This document shows positions 17,726 through 27,343 of a stretch of 64,000 bases of DNA, one piece after another. The notes under the pieces are model-generated. The model did no database searches, was not told where the DNA came from, and saw nothing but the letters and a program-made list of their open reading frames with translations. The DNA lies in contig JAAFYY010000001.1 of assembly GCA_014284505.1 (NCBI GenBank), forward strand, positions 3,720,001 to 3,784,000. The letters are read 5' to 3'. Each line of letters begins with the position of its first letter. The first letter of the stretch is position 1. A program made the position numbers and the translations under genes. The stretch is from Streptacidiphilus sp. 4-A2 (GTDB lineage: Bacteria; Actinomycetota; Actinomycetes; Streptomycetales; Streptomycetaceae).

Positions 17726-18479
17726 ATGACACTCCCGACCACCTTCGACGATCTGCTGGCCGAGGCCGACGCGGTCTCGGTCGACGGCTGGGACTTCTCC
17801 TGGCTGGACGGCCGTGCGAAGAGGAGCGGCCCACCTGGGGCTACGCCCGCACCATGGGCGAGCGGATGGCCCGTGCCACGCCGCGCTGGACATCCAGACC
17901 GGCGGCGGCGAGGTGCTGGCGGGGGTGCCGGTGCTGCCGCGGGTGACCGTGGCCACCGAGGCCTGGCCGCTGAACGTGGCCAGGGCCACCGCGCTGCTGC
18001 GGCCGCTGGGCGCGGCGGTGGTGCACCAGGAGGGCCCGCTGCCGTTCGGCGACAACGCCTTCGACCTGGTGGTCTGCCGCCATCCGGTGGACGTCGACTG
18101 GCCCGAGGTGGCCCGGGTGCTCACCCCGGCGGCACCTACCTCTCCCAGGAGGTCGGCCCGGCGAGCGTGTTCGAGCTGGTGGAGTACTTCCTCGGCGAGC
18201 AGCCGGCCGAGGTCCGCAACGGCCGCCACCCGGACCGCGCGTGGCCGGGGCCGAGGCCGCCTGGAGGTGGTCGACCTGCGCGCGGAGACCCTGCGCACCC
18301 GGTTCAACGACATCGGCGCGGTGGTCTACTTCCTGCGCAAGGTCATCTGGATGGTCCCCGGCTTCACCGTCGACACGTACCGCGACCGGCTGCGGGAGCT
18401 GCACGAGCAGATCCAGGCCGAGGGCCCGTTCGTGGCGCACCACAGCCGCTTTCTGATCGAGGCCCGCAAGCCCGCCTAG
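17726..18479 (+). CDS. Class I SAM-dependent methyltransferase
   Basis: Rossmann-type methyltransferase of about 251 residues, from ATG 17726 (MTLPTTFDDLLAEADAVSVD) preceded by GAGGA. SAM motif I is ALDIQTGGGEVLAG, followed by VTVATEAWPLNVARA (acidic residue of motif II) and DNAFDLVVCRHPVDVDWPEVARVL (motifs IV-V). C-terminal part: FRKVIWMVPGF-like, ending FLIEARKPA. Frame changes near 17815, 17885, 18130 and 18245. The substrate is unknown. It lies between two terpene synthases, but a hairpin separates it from geosmin synthase, so a terpene role is only a possibility. Confidence 0.82.
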
Positions 18480-18545
18480 AACGCGCGCGAGCCCGCTCAC
18501 AGCGCGCACTCCCCTGCCCAGGGCGTCCGGCCCCTCCCCGGGTGC

Positions 18546-19689
18546 CTATCCGGCTGCCTCGCGGGGTCCGCTCAGGAACACCGTGCGGTCCGGGTAGAGC
18601 ACCATCCGGGTGGGCAGCCCGGCGCGGTGGACCAGCCGCCGCCCGCGCCGTGGTAGCGCGGGCAGGCCAGTGACCAGGCCAGATTGCCGCTGAGCATCTG
18701 CGCCCAGGCGTCCAGGTAGGGGCCCAGCGCCGGGTGCCGTGCGCCGTGCGCCGTCTCCAGCGCGGCCGCCTGCACGAAGTAGGCGTCCTCGGCCACCCGC
18801 AGCCGCAGGCAGACCGCGTCCACCGCGGCCTGGAGCTCCAGCCCCTCGGTCCGGCGCAGCACGCCGACCGCGTTCATCGGCTCGTCCGCGGCGCACTCCT
18901 TGCGGAACGAGAGCAGGTCGTTGACCAGGATGGTGTGCTCGAAGCAGGCGTCGTGGAAGGCCGCCAGCCGCTCCTGCTCCAGCCGCAGCTCCAGGCCCAG
19001 GCCGTGCTCGATGGCCACGCCGACCAGGTCGAAGGCCGCGTCGGCGCGGCGGACCGCCAGATAGCCGGGGTAGTCCCGCACCGGCGCGGCGGACTTCACC
19101 GAGGCGGCCCGGACCACCTCGGAGAACCCGCTGGTGAAGCGGTCCCACAGCCGCTGCGGCACCCCCTGGCGGGCCCGCTCCAGGGTCTGCCCGAGCAGCC
19201 GCAGATGCGCCGACCGCCCTCGGCGCCGGCCCGGCCAGCACCGCGAGGTACTGGTCGGCCCGCCCGGTCTCGGCGGAGTCGCCGTCGGTGACATCGTCGA
19301 GCAGGAACAGCACGGAGGCGGCGAGGCAGATGCCCAGCAGCCGCTCGGCGTCCGCGGCGGGCAGCACCCGGCACATCAGGCTGACGCCCTCGCACTCGGC
19401 GAACAGCCCCCTCCGCGGGCAGCCCGACCCCGGCGATCCGCTCCCGGAACCAGGCGTCGTGCTGCTCCTTGACCTGCCGCCGCGCGGGGTGGTCCAGCGA
19501 CTCGGGGAGCCGTCCGCCGGGCAGGTCGAGTTCCAGCGGCAGGCCGCCCGCGGGCAGCGGCCCGGGCGGGGAGGCGATGGTGGTTGGGCAGTCCTCACTC
19601 ACCGCTGCCGCCGCAACTCTCACCGCTGCCGCTGCAACCGTGGTCGCGCCGATGGGCGCGCCGGGCCGGAGCGCCTCGACTCCGATCAT
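18546..19689 (-). CDS. Class I terpene synthase
   Basis: Second terpene cyclase, about 380 residues. The aspartate-rich metal motif is LFLLDDVTDGD and the NSE motif NDLLSFRKECAADE, both at normal spacing. The N terminus is Ala/Pro-rich (PPGPLPAGGLPLELDLPGG), then HDAWFRERIAGVGL. The start is uncertain; I use ATG 19689, though a start inside the Ala-rich stretch is possible. Frame changes near 19415, 19220 and 18640. The motif does not match 2-methylisoborneol, epi-isozizaene or pentalenene synthase as I remember them, so no product is proposed. It is convergent with the methyltransferase. Confidence 0.8.
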
Positions 19690-19742
19690 GCGCCGTGCCG
19701 CCCGGGCACGGTAGCCCGGGCGGCGGCGCGGCCGCGCATTCA

Positions 19743-19854
19743 CCGGTTCGACAGACAGCCGGTTCGACAGACAGCCGGCTCGGCAGACGACCGGCTCGGC
19801 AGACGGCAGGTTCGACGGACAGCCGGTGCGACGGTCGGCCGGACGGCCGGACGG
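19743..19854. repeat. Seven-unit 16-bp tandem repeat
   Basis: Exactly seven 16-base units (112 bases). The first two are identical (CCGGTTCGACAGACAG), the next two are CCGGCTCGGCAGACGA and CCGGCTCGGCAGACGG, and the last three are more diverged but in register. It lies between purB's 3' end and the start of the terpene synthase, i.e. in the latter's leader or promoter. No coding role is evident. Confidence 0.85.
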
Positions 19855-19877
19855 CCGCCCTCGGCGGCGGAGGCCGG

Positions 19878-21314
19878 CTAGAGGATGTCGCCGGGCGTGT
19901 ACTTGGCGGCCTGCGGGTAGGCGGCGGCGACCGCCTCCACCCGCCGGACCACCTCGGCCACCTGGGCGAGGCGGCACCGGTGAAGGACAGCCGGTCGGCC
20001 AGCAGCGTCTCAAGACCGGCCAGGTCGAGCGGGATCCGCTCGTCCTCGGCGAGGCGGCTCAGCAGCTGGTTCTCGCGGACCCCGGCGCGCATCGCCAGGG
20101 CGGAGGCCACCGCGTGCTCCTTGATCGCCTCGTGCGCGGTCTCCCGGCCGACGCCCGCGCCCCCGCCATCAGCACCTTGGTGGTGCCCAGGAACGGCAGG
20201 TAGCGGTCGAGCTCGGCGCGATGACGGCGGGGAAGGCGCCGAACTCGTCGAGCACGGTGAGGAAGGTCTCCAGCAGGCCGTCGAAGGCGAAGAAGGCGTC
20301 CGGCAGCGCGACCCGGCGGACCACGGAGCAGGACACATCGCCCTCGTTCCACTGGTCACCGCCCAGCTCGGACACCATCGAGGCGTAGCCGCGCAGCACC
20401 ACGGCCAGGCCGTTGACCCGCTCGCAGGACCGGGTGTTCATCTTGTGCGGCATCGCCGAGGAGCCGACCTGGCCCTCCTTGAAGCCCTCGGTGACCAGCT
20501 CGATCCCGGCCATCAGCCGGATGGTCTTGGCCAGGCTGCTCGGGCCGGCGGCCAGCTGCACCAGCGCCGACAGCACGTCGTAGTCCAGCGAGCGCGGTAG
20601 ACCTGGCCGACGCTGTGAGGGCCTGCTGAAGCCGAGGTGCCCGGCGACCCGCTGCTCCAGCTCGGCCAGCTTCTCCGAGTCGCCGCCGAGCAGGTCCAGC
20701 ATGTCCTGGGAGGTGCCGACCGGGCCCTTGATCCCGCGCAGCGGGTAGCGGGCGATGAGCTCCTCCAGCCGCTGGAAGGCGACCAGGATCTCGTCGGCGG
20801 CGGAGGCGAAGCGCTTGCCGAGGGTGGTCGCCTGCGCCGCGACATTGTGCGAGCGTCCGGTCATCACCAGTTCGCTGTGCTCGGCGGCGAGCGCGGTCAG
20901 GCGCACCAGCAGCGCGACCGTGCGGTCGCGGACGTGCTCCAGCGACTGCCGGATCTGCAACTGCTCGACGTTCTCGGTGAGGTCGCGCGAGGTCATGCCC
21001 TTGTGGATCTGCTCATGCCCGGCGAGGGCGCTGAACTCCTCGATCCTGGCCTTCACATCGTGCCGGGTGACCCGCTCCCGGGCGGCGATCGAGGGCAGGT
21101 CGACCTGGTGGAGCACCCGCTCGTAGTCGGCGACGGCCCCTTCCGGTACCTGCACCCCGAGGTCGGCCTGGGCCTTGAGCACGGCGAGCCACAGCTGCCG
21201 TTCCAGGACGACCTTGTGCTCGGCCGACCACAGTCGGGTCAGCTCGGCGGAGGCGTAGCGCGCGGCAAGGACGTCCGCGATTTGAACTTTGGGCTGAATC
21301 GGCTTCGCAGTCAC
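19878..21314 (-). CDS. purB: Adenylosuccinate lyase
   Basis: Catalyses two beta-eliminations in purine synthesis (SAICAR to AICAR, adenylosuccinate to AMP). It starts at GTG 21314 (MTAKPIQPKVQIADVLAARY). Family marks are KGMTSRDLTENVEQLQ, TGRSHNVAAQATTLGKRF, PVGTSQD and the fumarate-lyase signature SSAMPHKMN. The catalytic Ser loop and the C-terminal helical domain (ENQLLSRLAEDERIPLD) are present. Frame changes near 20605, 20220, 20160 and 19970; joined length is about 478 residues, as usual for actinobacterial PurB. A TAGGCT box lies about eight bases before the GTG, so the mRNA may be nearly leaderless. Confidence 0.93.
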
Positions 21315-21397
21315 GCTGCGCAAGCCTAACAGTCCAGGTGGGAGCCGCCTGCCGAGGCATAGCACCGCCGTCGCCGGCCTGGCCCGGCCGGCCCGGG

Positions 21398-21853
21398 TCA
21401 GTCCTGGCCGGCGGCCGGCTCCGCCAGCGCCCGCACCAGCGGCGTCAGCTCGGGGACCGCCTCGGCGGCGGCCAGTGCGCTGCGCAGCGCCGCGTCATGG
21501 GTGGGCCTGGCCGCGACCAGCCGCTCGCGGCCGGTCGCGGTCGCCTCGGTGTAGATACCGCGCCGGTCGGTGGCGCACAGCCGGCGGCTGAGCAGCCCGT
21601 CCGCCTCCAGCCGGGCGACCAGCCGGGTGGTCGCGCTCTGGCTCAGCGCCACCGCGTCGGCGAGCTGCTGCATCCGCATCCGCCAGTCGTCCTGCCGGGC
21701 CAGCGCGTCCAGCACCGAGTACTCGCTCACGCTGAGCCCGTGCGCCGCCTGGAGGGCGCGCTCGATCTCGCCCTCGATCCGGGCGTGCAGCACGGCCAGC
21801 GCCCGCCAGCCCTGGGCCCGGGACTCGACGGCTGCTTCCGACAGTACGCTCAT
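21398..21853 (-). CDS. MarR family transcriptional regulator
   Basis: Intact 151-residue winged-helix repressor. The N-terminal dimer helix contains LHARIEGEIERALQAAHGLSVSEY. The HTH is MQQLADAVALSQSATTRLVARLEADGLL and the wing RRLCATDRRGIYTEATATGRERL, all standard MarR. The D-R pair in the wing is conserved. No ligand is known. It is not closely linked to an obvious target: purB lies on the same strand downstream (84 bases after its stop), and the HipA/DUF3037 pair lies upstream. Confidence 0.9.
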   Translation of the reverse strand: MSVLSEAAVESRAQGWRALAVLHARIEGEIERALQAAHGLSVSEYSVLDALARQDDWRMRMQQLADAVALSQSATTRLVARLEADGLLSRRLCATDRRGIYTEATATGRERLVAARPTHDAALRSALAAAEAVPELTPLVRALAEPAAGQD

Positions 21854-21939
21854 CCCCCCAGGTTACCCGGCGTCCGCAACTACGCGCGCCCGCAAGCATA
21901 TCCGGAGCAACGCACTCCCCCGCCACCGCACCGCTCCGG

Positions 21940-22332
21940 CTAGCCGACCAGCTGCTCCAGCAGCCGCGCGGCCTCGCCCACCGGGTCGGTGGTCAGCCCG
22001 CAGTGCACCGGTCCCGGCTGGACGATGGTGCTGCGCGGCGCGGTGAGCCAGCGGAACCGCCGTCCCGGGTCGTCCGCGCCGGCCTGCCCCGCCGCGTCGC
22101 CGCCGGTGCACACGGCGGCGACCGCCGCCAGCGCGGCGCGGACCGCGCCGACGTCGGCGTCCGGGTCCAGCGCCAGCAGCCGGGCCTCGTCCAGCCGGAT
22201 CAGCGCCTGGACCAGTCCCGCCGGACGGCAGTAGACCAGCACCCCGGCGTTGAGCTGCTCGCCGCGCTCGACCCGGGGCACCACCCGCACCAGGGCGTAC
22301 TCGAACACCACCGGCTCCGCCGCCGCGCTCAT
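21940..22332 (-). CDS. DUF3037 domain-containing protein
   Basis: Intact 130-residue protein (MSAAAEPVVFEYALVRVVPR...). The pattern VFEYALVRVVPRVERGEQLNAGVLVYC is the DUF3037 signature as I remember it. Its function is unknown. Its ATG overlaps the stop of the HipA-like kinase (ATGA), so translation is coupled and the two products probably work together, possibly with this protein modulating the kinase. It has no membrane segment or signal peptide. Confidence 0.75.
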   Translation of the reverse strand: MSAAAEPVVFEYALVRVVPRVERGEQLNAGVLVYCRPAGLVQALIRLDEARLLALDPDADVGAVRAALAAVAAVCTGGDAAGQAGADDPGRRFRWLTAPRSTIVQPGPVHCGLTTDPVGEAARLLEQLVG

Positions 22333-23087
22333 GCGGCCACCTCCGGCAGCCAGTCGCGGGGGCCGGCGGCCCGCTCGGCGAGCTGCCCGGCATACGCCTC
22401 GCGCACCTCTTCCGCCGAGCCGAAGCCCGGCTCGTCCTCCAGCCAGACGTCCGGCACCAGCGCCAGCACCTCCCGCAGCAGTTTCCCGGTGACCAGCCCG
22501 CCGAGTTCGGCGTCGGCCGCCGCCAGGTCCGGGGCGAACCGCAGCAGCGCGTGGTCGCCCGCGTCGTACGGCCTGCGGGCGGAGGCCGCCGCCCGCGGCC
22601 AGTTGTGGTGGAAGATCAGGCTCGCGCCGTGGTCGATCAGCCACAGTGCGCCGTCCCTGACCAGCAGGTTGGGGTTGCGCCAGGAGCGGTCGACATTGCC
22701 GATCAGCGCGTCGAACCAGACCACCCGCCCGGCCGTCCGGGAGTCCACCGGGAACGCCAGCGGGTCGAAACCGAACGCCCGGGAGACAAAGCCCATCCCG
22801 AGGTTGGCCCCGCCGGACGCCTTCACCAGGTCCTGCACCTGCTGGTCCGGCTCGCCCAGGGCGATCAGCGGGTCCACCTCGATCCGCAGCAGCTCGGGCA
22901 CCCGCAGGCCCAGTGCCCGCGCCAGCTCCCCCGCCACCACCTCGGCCACCAGCGCCTTGCGGCCCTGGGCGGCGCCGATGAACTTGGTGACATACAGCCC
23001 GCCGTCGTCGGCCGCCAGCAGCCCCGGCAGCGACCCGCCCTCCCGAAGGGCGGTCACATAACGGACGGCCCGTACCTCACGCAGCAT
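22329..23087 (-). CDS. HipA-family kinase
   Basis: Intact 252-residue protein (MLREVRAVRYVTALREGGSL). It resembles the HipA-like kinase family found next to DUF3037: GLYVTKFIGAAQGRKALVAEVVAGELARALGL at the nucleotide-binding side, then FDALIGNVDRSWRNPNLLV with the N/D pair typical of the catalytic loop, and LWLIDHGASLIFHHNW as the metal-binding Asp motif. It lacks the N-terminal domain of full-length HipA and has no HipB partner. Divergent from the NDH-2-like gene; the 219-base gap carries a direct repeat. Substrate unknown (HipA itself phosphorylates GltX). Confidence 0.8.
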   Translation of the reverse strand: MLREVRAVRYVTALREGGSLPGLLAADDGGLYVTKFIGAAQGRKALVAEVVAGELARALGLRVPELLRIEVDPLIALGEPDQQVQDLVKASGGANLGMGFVSRAFGFDPLAFPVDSRTAGRVVWFDALIGNVDRSWRNPNLLVRDGALWLIDHGASLIFHHNWPRAAASARRPYDAGDHALLRFAPDLAAADAELGGLVTGKLLREVLALVPDVWLEDEPGFGSAEEVREAYAGQLAERAAGPRDWLPEVAA

Positions 23088-23260
23088 GGGCCACACCCTA
23101 CCCAGTGCGTCCGCCGGACCTGACCGCGATCGGCGGCCGCCAGCGGTGGCACGGCCGGGGAGTGCGTGCGAGGGTGGCGGGCAGAAGACACCGTGGCGGC
23201 CCCGCGCCCACCGGGCCGGTGCGCCCGCCGAAGCGGAACGCCGCGGCGGACCGGAAGCCC

Positions 23261-23288
23261 TGTCGATCACAACTGTGTCGATCACAAC
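23261..23288. promoter_or_regulatory. Direct repeat (13 bp, two copies) upstream of NDH-2-like gene
   Basis: TGTCGATCACAAC occurs at 23261-23273 and again at 23276-23288, a 15-base period, ending 18 bases before the ATG of the oxidoreductase. The spacing and position suggest a repressor or activator site controlling the oxidoreductase or the divergent kinase pair. The sequence does not match the Rex box (TGTGAAC-N2-GTTCACA type). Confidence 0.55.
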
Positions 23289-23306
23289 CTGTGAGGGACG
23301 GTAACG

Positions 23307-24664
23307 ATGGAACGACCTCGGATCCTGGTGGTCGGCGGCGGCTTCGCCGGTGTCGAGTGCGCCCGACGGCTGGAACGCAGGCTCACTCCCGGCGAGGCGG
23401 ACATCGCGATCGTCGCCCCGTTCAGCTACGAGCTGTACCTGCCGCTGCTGCCGCAGGTCGCGGCCGGGGTGCTGACCCCGCAGTCGGTGGCGGTGTCGCT
23501 GCGCCGGATGCTGCGCCGGACCCGGATCATCCCCGGCGGCGCGATCGGGGTGGACCCGCAGGCCAAGGTCTGCGTGATCCGCAAGATCACCGACCAGGTG
23601 GTCGACGAGTACTACGACTACCTGGTGCTGGCCCCCGGCAGCGTCACCCGCACCTTCGACATCCCCGGGCTGACCGACCACGCCCGCGGGATGAAGACCC
23701 TGGCCGAGGCCGCCTATGTGCGGGACCACGTGATCAGCCAGCTCGACCTCGCCGACGCCGCCACCGACCGGGACGAGCGGATCTCCAGGCTCCAGTTCGT
23801 GGTCGTCGGCGGCGGCTACGCCGGTACCGAGACCGCCGCCTGCCTGCAACGGGTCACCAGCTCGGCGGTCAAGCGCTACCCCCGGCTGAACCCCAACCTG
23901 ATCAAGTGGCACCTGGTCGACATCGCGCCCAAGCTGATGCCGGAGCTCGGCGACAAGCTCGGCAAGGACGCCCTGGAGATTCTGCGGCGGCGCGGCATCC
24001 AGGTGTCGCTCGGGGTGTCCGTGGCCCGGGTCGACGACGACACGGTGACCTTCACCGACGGCCGGGTGCTGCCCTGCCGCACGCTGATCTGGACCGCCGG
24101 GGTCGCCGCCAGCCCGCTGATCGCCACCATGGACGCCGAGACCGTACGCGGCCGGCTGGCGACCACCGCCGACATGCGGGTCCCGCAGTTCGACGGGGTG
24201 TTCGCGCTCGGCGACGCCGCGGCCGTGCCGGACCTGGCCAAGGGCGGCGGCGCGGTCTGCCCGCCCACCGCGCAGCACGCCCAGCGGCAGGGCAAGACCG
24301 CCGCCGACAACGTCGCCGCGGCACTGCGCGGCCAGACCATGCGCCCGTACTACCACAAGGACCTGGGCCTGGTGGTGGACCTGGGCGGCGCGGACGCGGT
24401 CTCCAAGCCGCTCGGCGTCGAGCTCAAGGCGTGGCGGCCCAGGGCGTGGCCCGCGGCTACCACCTGATGGCACTGCGCACCAATGTCGCCAAGGCGCGGG
24501 TGATGACCAACTGGATGCTCAACGCGACGGCCGGGGACGACTTCGTCCGCACCGGCTTCCAGTCCCGCCGCCCGGCCACGCTGCGGGACTTCGAGTACAC
24601 CGACTCCTATCTGACCAGGGAGCAGATCAAGGAGCACACCGCCGCGCTGCGCGCCCGGCAGTAG
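23307..24664 (+). CDS. FAD-dependent NADH dehydrogenase (NDH-2-like)
   Basis: Two-dinucleotide-binding flavoprotein of the type II NADH:quinone oxidoreductase family, a non-proton-pumping respiratory entry point. The N-terminal FAD site is ILVVGGGFAGVECARRLE and the NAD(P)H site is FVVVGGGYAGTETAACLQ (about residue 170). It also has TLIWTAGVAASPL and the FAD-contacting FALGDAA followed by CPPTAQHAQRQGK. One frame change near 24440 joins the C-terminal helix region (MALRTNVAKARVMTNWMLNA), which could be the amphipathic membrane-binding part. About 452 residues; start MERPRILVV at ATG 23307, preceded by GAGGGACGG. Confidence 0.87.
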
Positions 24665-24820
24665 CCGCTCCCGGCCCGCACCGCGCCCGGGGCGCACCGC
24701 GTCCGGCCCGCACCGCGCCCGGGGCGGGGGCGCGCTCACCCTCCGGCCGGTCGGCGCGCCCTCGCCCGCGTCCTTGCGCCCGCCCGCGCCGTTGCACCCG
24801 CCCGCGCCGTCGGCCTCCGC

Positions 24821-25615
24821 CTACTGGTCCGCGCCCGCGTCCGGCAGCTGCGCGTAGCGGCCGAAGCCCGGGGTCCACCAGGCCCGGCCGTCCGTCAGCA
24901 CCGCGAATCCCTCCAGGCCCGGGCGGCGCTCCAGCCAGCCGCGGCCGTCCTGGCCCAGGGCGAAGGCGGTGGTCGCCGCGATGTCCACCTCCGTCAGCGA
25001 ACCGCCGACCACCGACACCGAGGCGAGGCCGCCGTGCACCGGCCGCCCGGTGCGCGGGTCCAGGATGTGGCCGCCGCGCTCGGCGGTGCCCGAGGTCGCC
25101 AGCGCGATGTCCCGGCCACGGACCAGGACCGCGAACGCGCCGGGGTGCAGCGGGTGCGCCACCGCCAGCCCCCAGGGCCGCCCCGGCTCCGGCTCCCCCG
25201 CCGTCTGCATGTCACCGCCGCCGTTGACGCAGTGCCGCAACGAGCCGCCCTCGCGCAGGATCGCCGAAGCCCGCTCCACCGCCCAGCCCTTGACCACTCC
25301 GGAGGGGTCCAGCAGCCCGCCCGCGCGGAGGCTGAACGCCCCGTCACCGGCCCGCTCGGCGGCCTCGCCCAGGGCCAGTACCTCGGCCACCTCCGGATCG
25401 CAGTCGGCGACCGTCAGTTCGCCCCGGCCCAGACGGCTGATCTGGCTGTCCGGGCGGTAGGTGGAGAACAGCCGGTCCACCCGGTGCAGCCAGCGCACGG
25501 CGCGCTCCAGCGCCGCCTCGACACCGGCCCGCCGGGCACCGCTCCCGGCGTCGCGCACGTCGAAGGAGACGACCGTGCCCATCACCGGCTCCGCGTGCCG
25601 CAGTCCCTCCGCCAT
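24821..25615 (-). CDS. apbE: FAD:protein FMN transferase (ApbE family)
   Basis: Intact, 264 residues from ATG 25615 (MAEGLRHAEPVMGTVVSFDV), with GGAGGAG just upstream. ApbE attaches FMN covalently to a Thr in flavoproteins such as NqrC/RnfG or some reductases. Key motifs: VMGTVVSFDV, DRLFSTYRPDSQISRLGRGE, DPSGVVKGWAVERA, NGGGDM, HILDPRTGRP and the metal-site VDIAATTAFALG. It has no lipobox, so it is cytoplasmic, unlike Gram-negative ApbE. A possible flavoprotein target is not seen nearby. The 150 bases downstream contain a duplicated CGCACCGCGCCCGGGGCG element. Confidence 0.88.
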   Translation of the reverse strand: MAEGLRHAEPVMGTVVSFDVRDAGSGARRAGVEAALERAVRWLHRVDRLFSTYRPDSQISRLGRGELTVADCDPEVAEVLALGEAAERAGDGAFSLRAGGLLDPSGVVKGWAVERASAILREGGSLRHCVNGGGDMQTAGEPEPGRPWGLAVAHPLHPGAFAVLVRGRDIALATSGTAERGGHILDPRTGRPVHGGLASVSVVGGSLTEVDIAATTAFALGQDGRGWLERRPGLEGFAVLTDGRAWWTPGFGRYAQLPDAGADQ

Positions 25616-25834
25616 CCCGCTCCTCCGCCCCGCGGCTCGCGCCGCGCACTGCCCGCGCACTGCCCGTGCGCCCCCGCTCACTGCCGCGCCGGGCGCAATC
25701 ACGCCACTCGTTCGAGTGATCACCCGTGTCCTCCGGGGCCCTCATCGTCCCAGCTCAGCATGAGTATGACGAACGCCACGCCTGGATCAGGGCTCATCGG
25801 AGGCCCGGTAACCCGGGTCTACGGTGCTGGAATT

Positions 25835-27274
25835 ATGCGCCCGAACCTCTCCGCCGACCGCGGTCGGCAGCTCTCGCGACGTTCCCTGCTCGGCTCGGTC
25901 ACCGGCACCGCGGCCGGAGCTGTGCTGTTCAGCGCCGCCCCCGCGGCCGCGGCAGGCCCGGCCGCCCCGGCGATCCCGGACGCCACGGTGGCGACCCAGG
26001 TACTGGAGGAGTACCTGCACGGCTGGCGCGGCTACTGCGACCGGGCCTGGGGCTATGACGAACTGCTGCCGGTGACCGGCGGCCACCATGACTTCTTCGC
26101 CCCCGGGCACACCTTCGGGCTGTCCATCGTCGAGGCCCTGGACACACTCTTCCTGATGGGCCAGGACGAGGAGGTGACCCGCTGCTGCGACTGGATCGAC
26201 GCCCACCTCGACCCGGCCCAGAACGCCGACACCCATGTCTTCGAAGCGGTGATCCGGGTCGTCGGGGGGCTGCTCGCCGGGTTCGGGGCCACCGGCCGCA
26301 GCAGCCTGCTGGCGCGCGCCCGAGAGTTCGCCGACCGGCTGCTGCCCGCCTTCACCAAGTCCCCACCGGCATCCCGTACACCTCGGTCAACCTGCGCACC
26401 GGCGCGGTCCAGGGCACCTCCGTGCCGCTGGCCGAGGCGGGGACCAGTGTCATGGAGTTCGGCCTGCTCTCCCGGCTGACCGGCGACTCCCGCTACTACG
26501 ACGCCTCGATCCGCGCCTACCGCGCGGTGCTGGACCGGCGCAGTTCGCTCGGACTGCTGGGGAGCACCATCGACGCCGAATCGGGACGCTGGCAGGACTT
26601 GGTCTGCTGCACGCCCAACCCCCGGCCGACTCCTTCAGCGAGTACCTGTGGGGTGGCTGGGCCCTGCTGGCGGACACTCAGCTCCGGGACTGGTACCGGG
26701 AACTGACTGATCTGACGCTGCGTCGGCAGGCAGTGGTGACCTCCGGCCGGCTCTGGTTCCGCCAGCTGGACTACCGCAGCGGCAAACCCACCGGACCCAC
26801 CGTGCAGTCCGAACTGGCTTCCTTCTACGCGGGGTTGCTGGCCAAGGGCGGCAACCAGCAGCAGGCCGCGGCCTACTACCGCTCGTGGACCGACGCGCTG
26901 GACCGTTACCCGGTGCTGCCGGAGACCCTGGACTTCGTCACCCTGGAGGCCCAGGACCGGAGCAACCAGCTGCGGCCCGAGTACCCCAACTCCTCCTTCG
27001 ACCTGTGGCGGGTCACCGGCGAGGAGTACTACCGGCAGACCGCCTACCGCTGGTTCACCGCGATGCGCGACCACCAGCGGGTCCCCGGCGGCTACACCAT
27101 CGCCGACGACATCACCCCGGCAGCATGCGCCTGGGCGACCTGACCCCCGCCTACTGGTTCGCCGAGAACCTCAAGTACCTGTGGCTGATGTTCTCCGCCA
27201 CCCCGCGCTTCGACTACACCGCCGGCATCCTCTCCACCGAGGGCAAAGTCCTCCGCGGCCTGCGCCGGGTCTGA
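25835..27274 (+). CDS. Tat-exported glycoside hydrolase family 47 (alpha-1,2-mannosidase)
   Basis: GH47 inverting alpha-1,2-mannosidase, the family best known from eukaryotic N-glycan trimming. From ATG 25835 the first 40 residues form a twin-arginine signal (RQLSRRSLLGSVTGTAAGAV...AAAA), so it should be exported folded. Next come the (alpha/alpha)7 barrel marks: AWGYDELLPVTG, GLSIVEALDTLFLMG, VFEAVIRVVGGLLAG, SVMEFGLLSRLTGD, DSFSEYLWGGWALLAD, RPEYPNSSFDLWRVTG and the C-terminal AENLKYLWLMFS. The acidic residues in these motifs match the usual catalytic set. Frame changes near 26365, 26605 and 27120. About 480 residues. Confidence 0.87.
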
Positions 27275-27293
27275 CCGGCGGCCGTACGGCTCC

Positions 27294-27318
27294 GGGCCGG
27301 TGCGCCTCGCACCGGCCC
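27294..27318. terminator. Hairpin between convergent GH47 and DJ-1/PfpI genes
   Basis: Perfect 11-bp stem GGGCCGGTGCG/CGCACCGGCCC with loop CCT, then three GTAGCC repeats. It is placed midway between two convergent stop codons and likely acts for both. Confidence 0.65.
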
Positions 27319-27343
27319 GTAGCCGTAGCCGTAGCCACAGGGC

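Noticed and set aside
18546..19689. 2-methylisoborneol synthase with its methyltransferase
   Set aside because: The metal motif DDVTDGD is not the MIB synthase motif as I remember it, and the nearby methyltransferase is convergent and shorter than the GPP C-methyltransferase.
23261..23288. Rex operator in front of the NDH-2-like gene
   Set aside because: Streptomyces ndh is a Rex target, but the sequence TGTCGATCACAAC lacks the TGTGAAC/GTTCACA arms.
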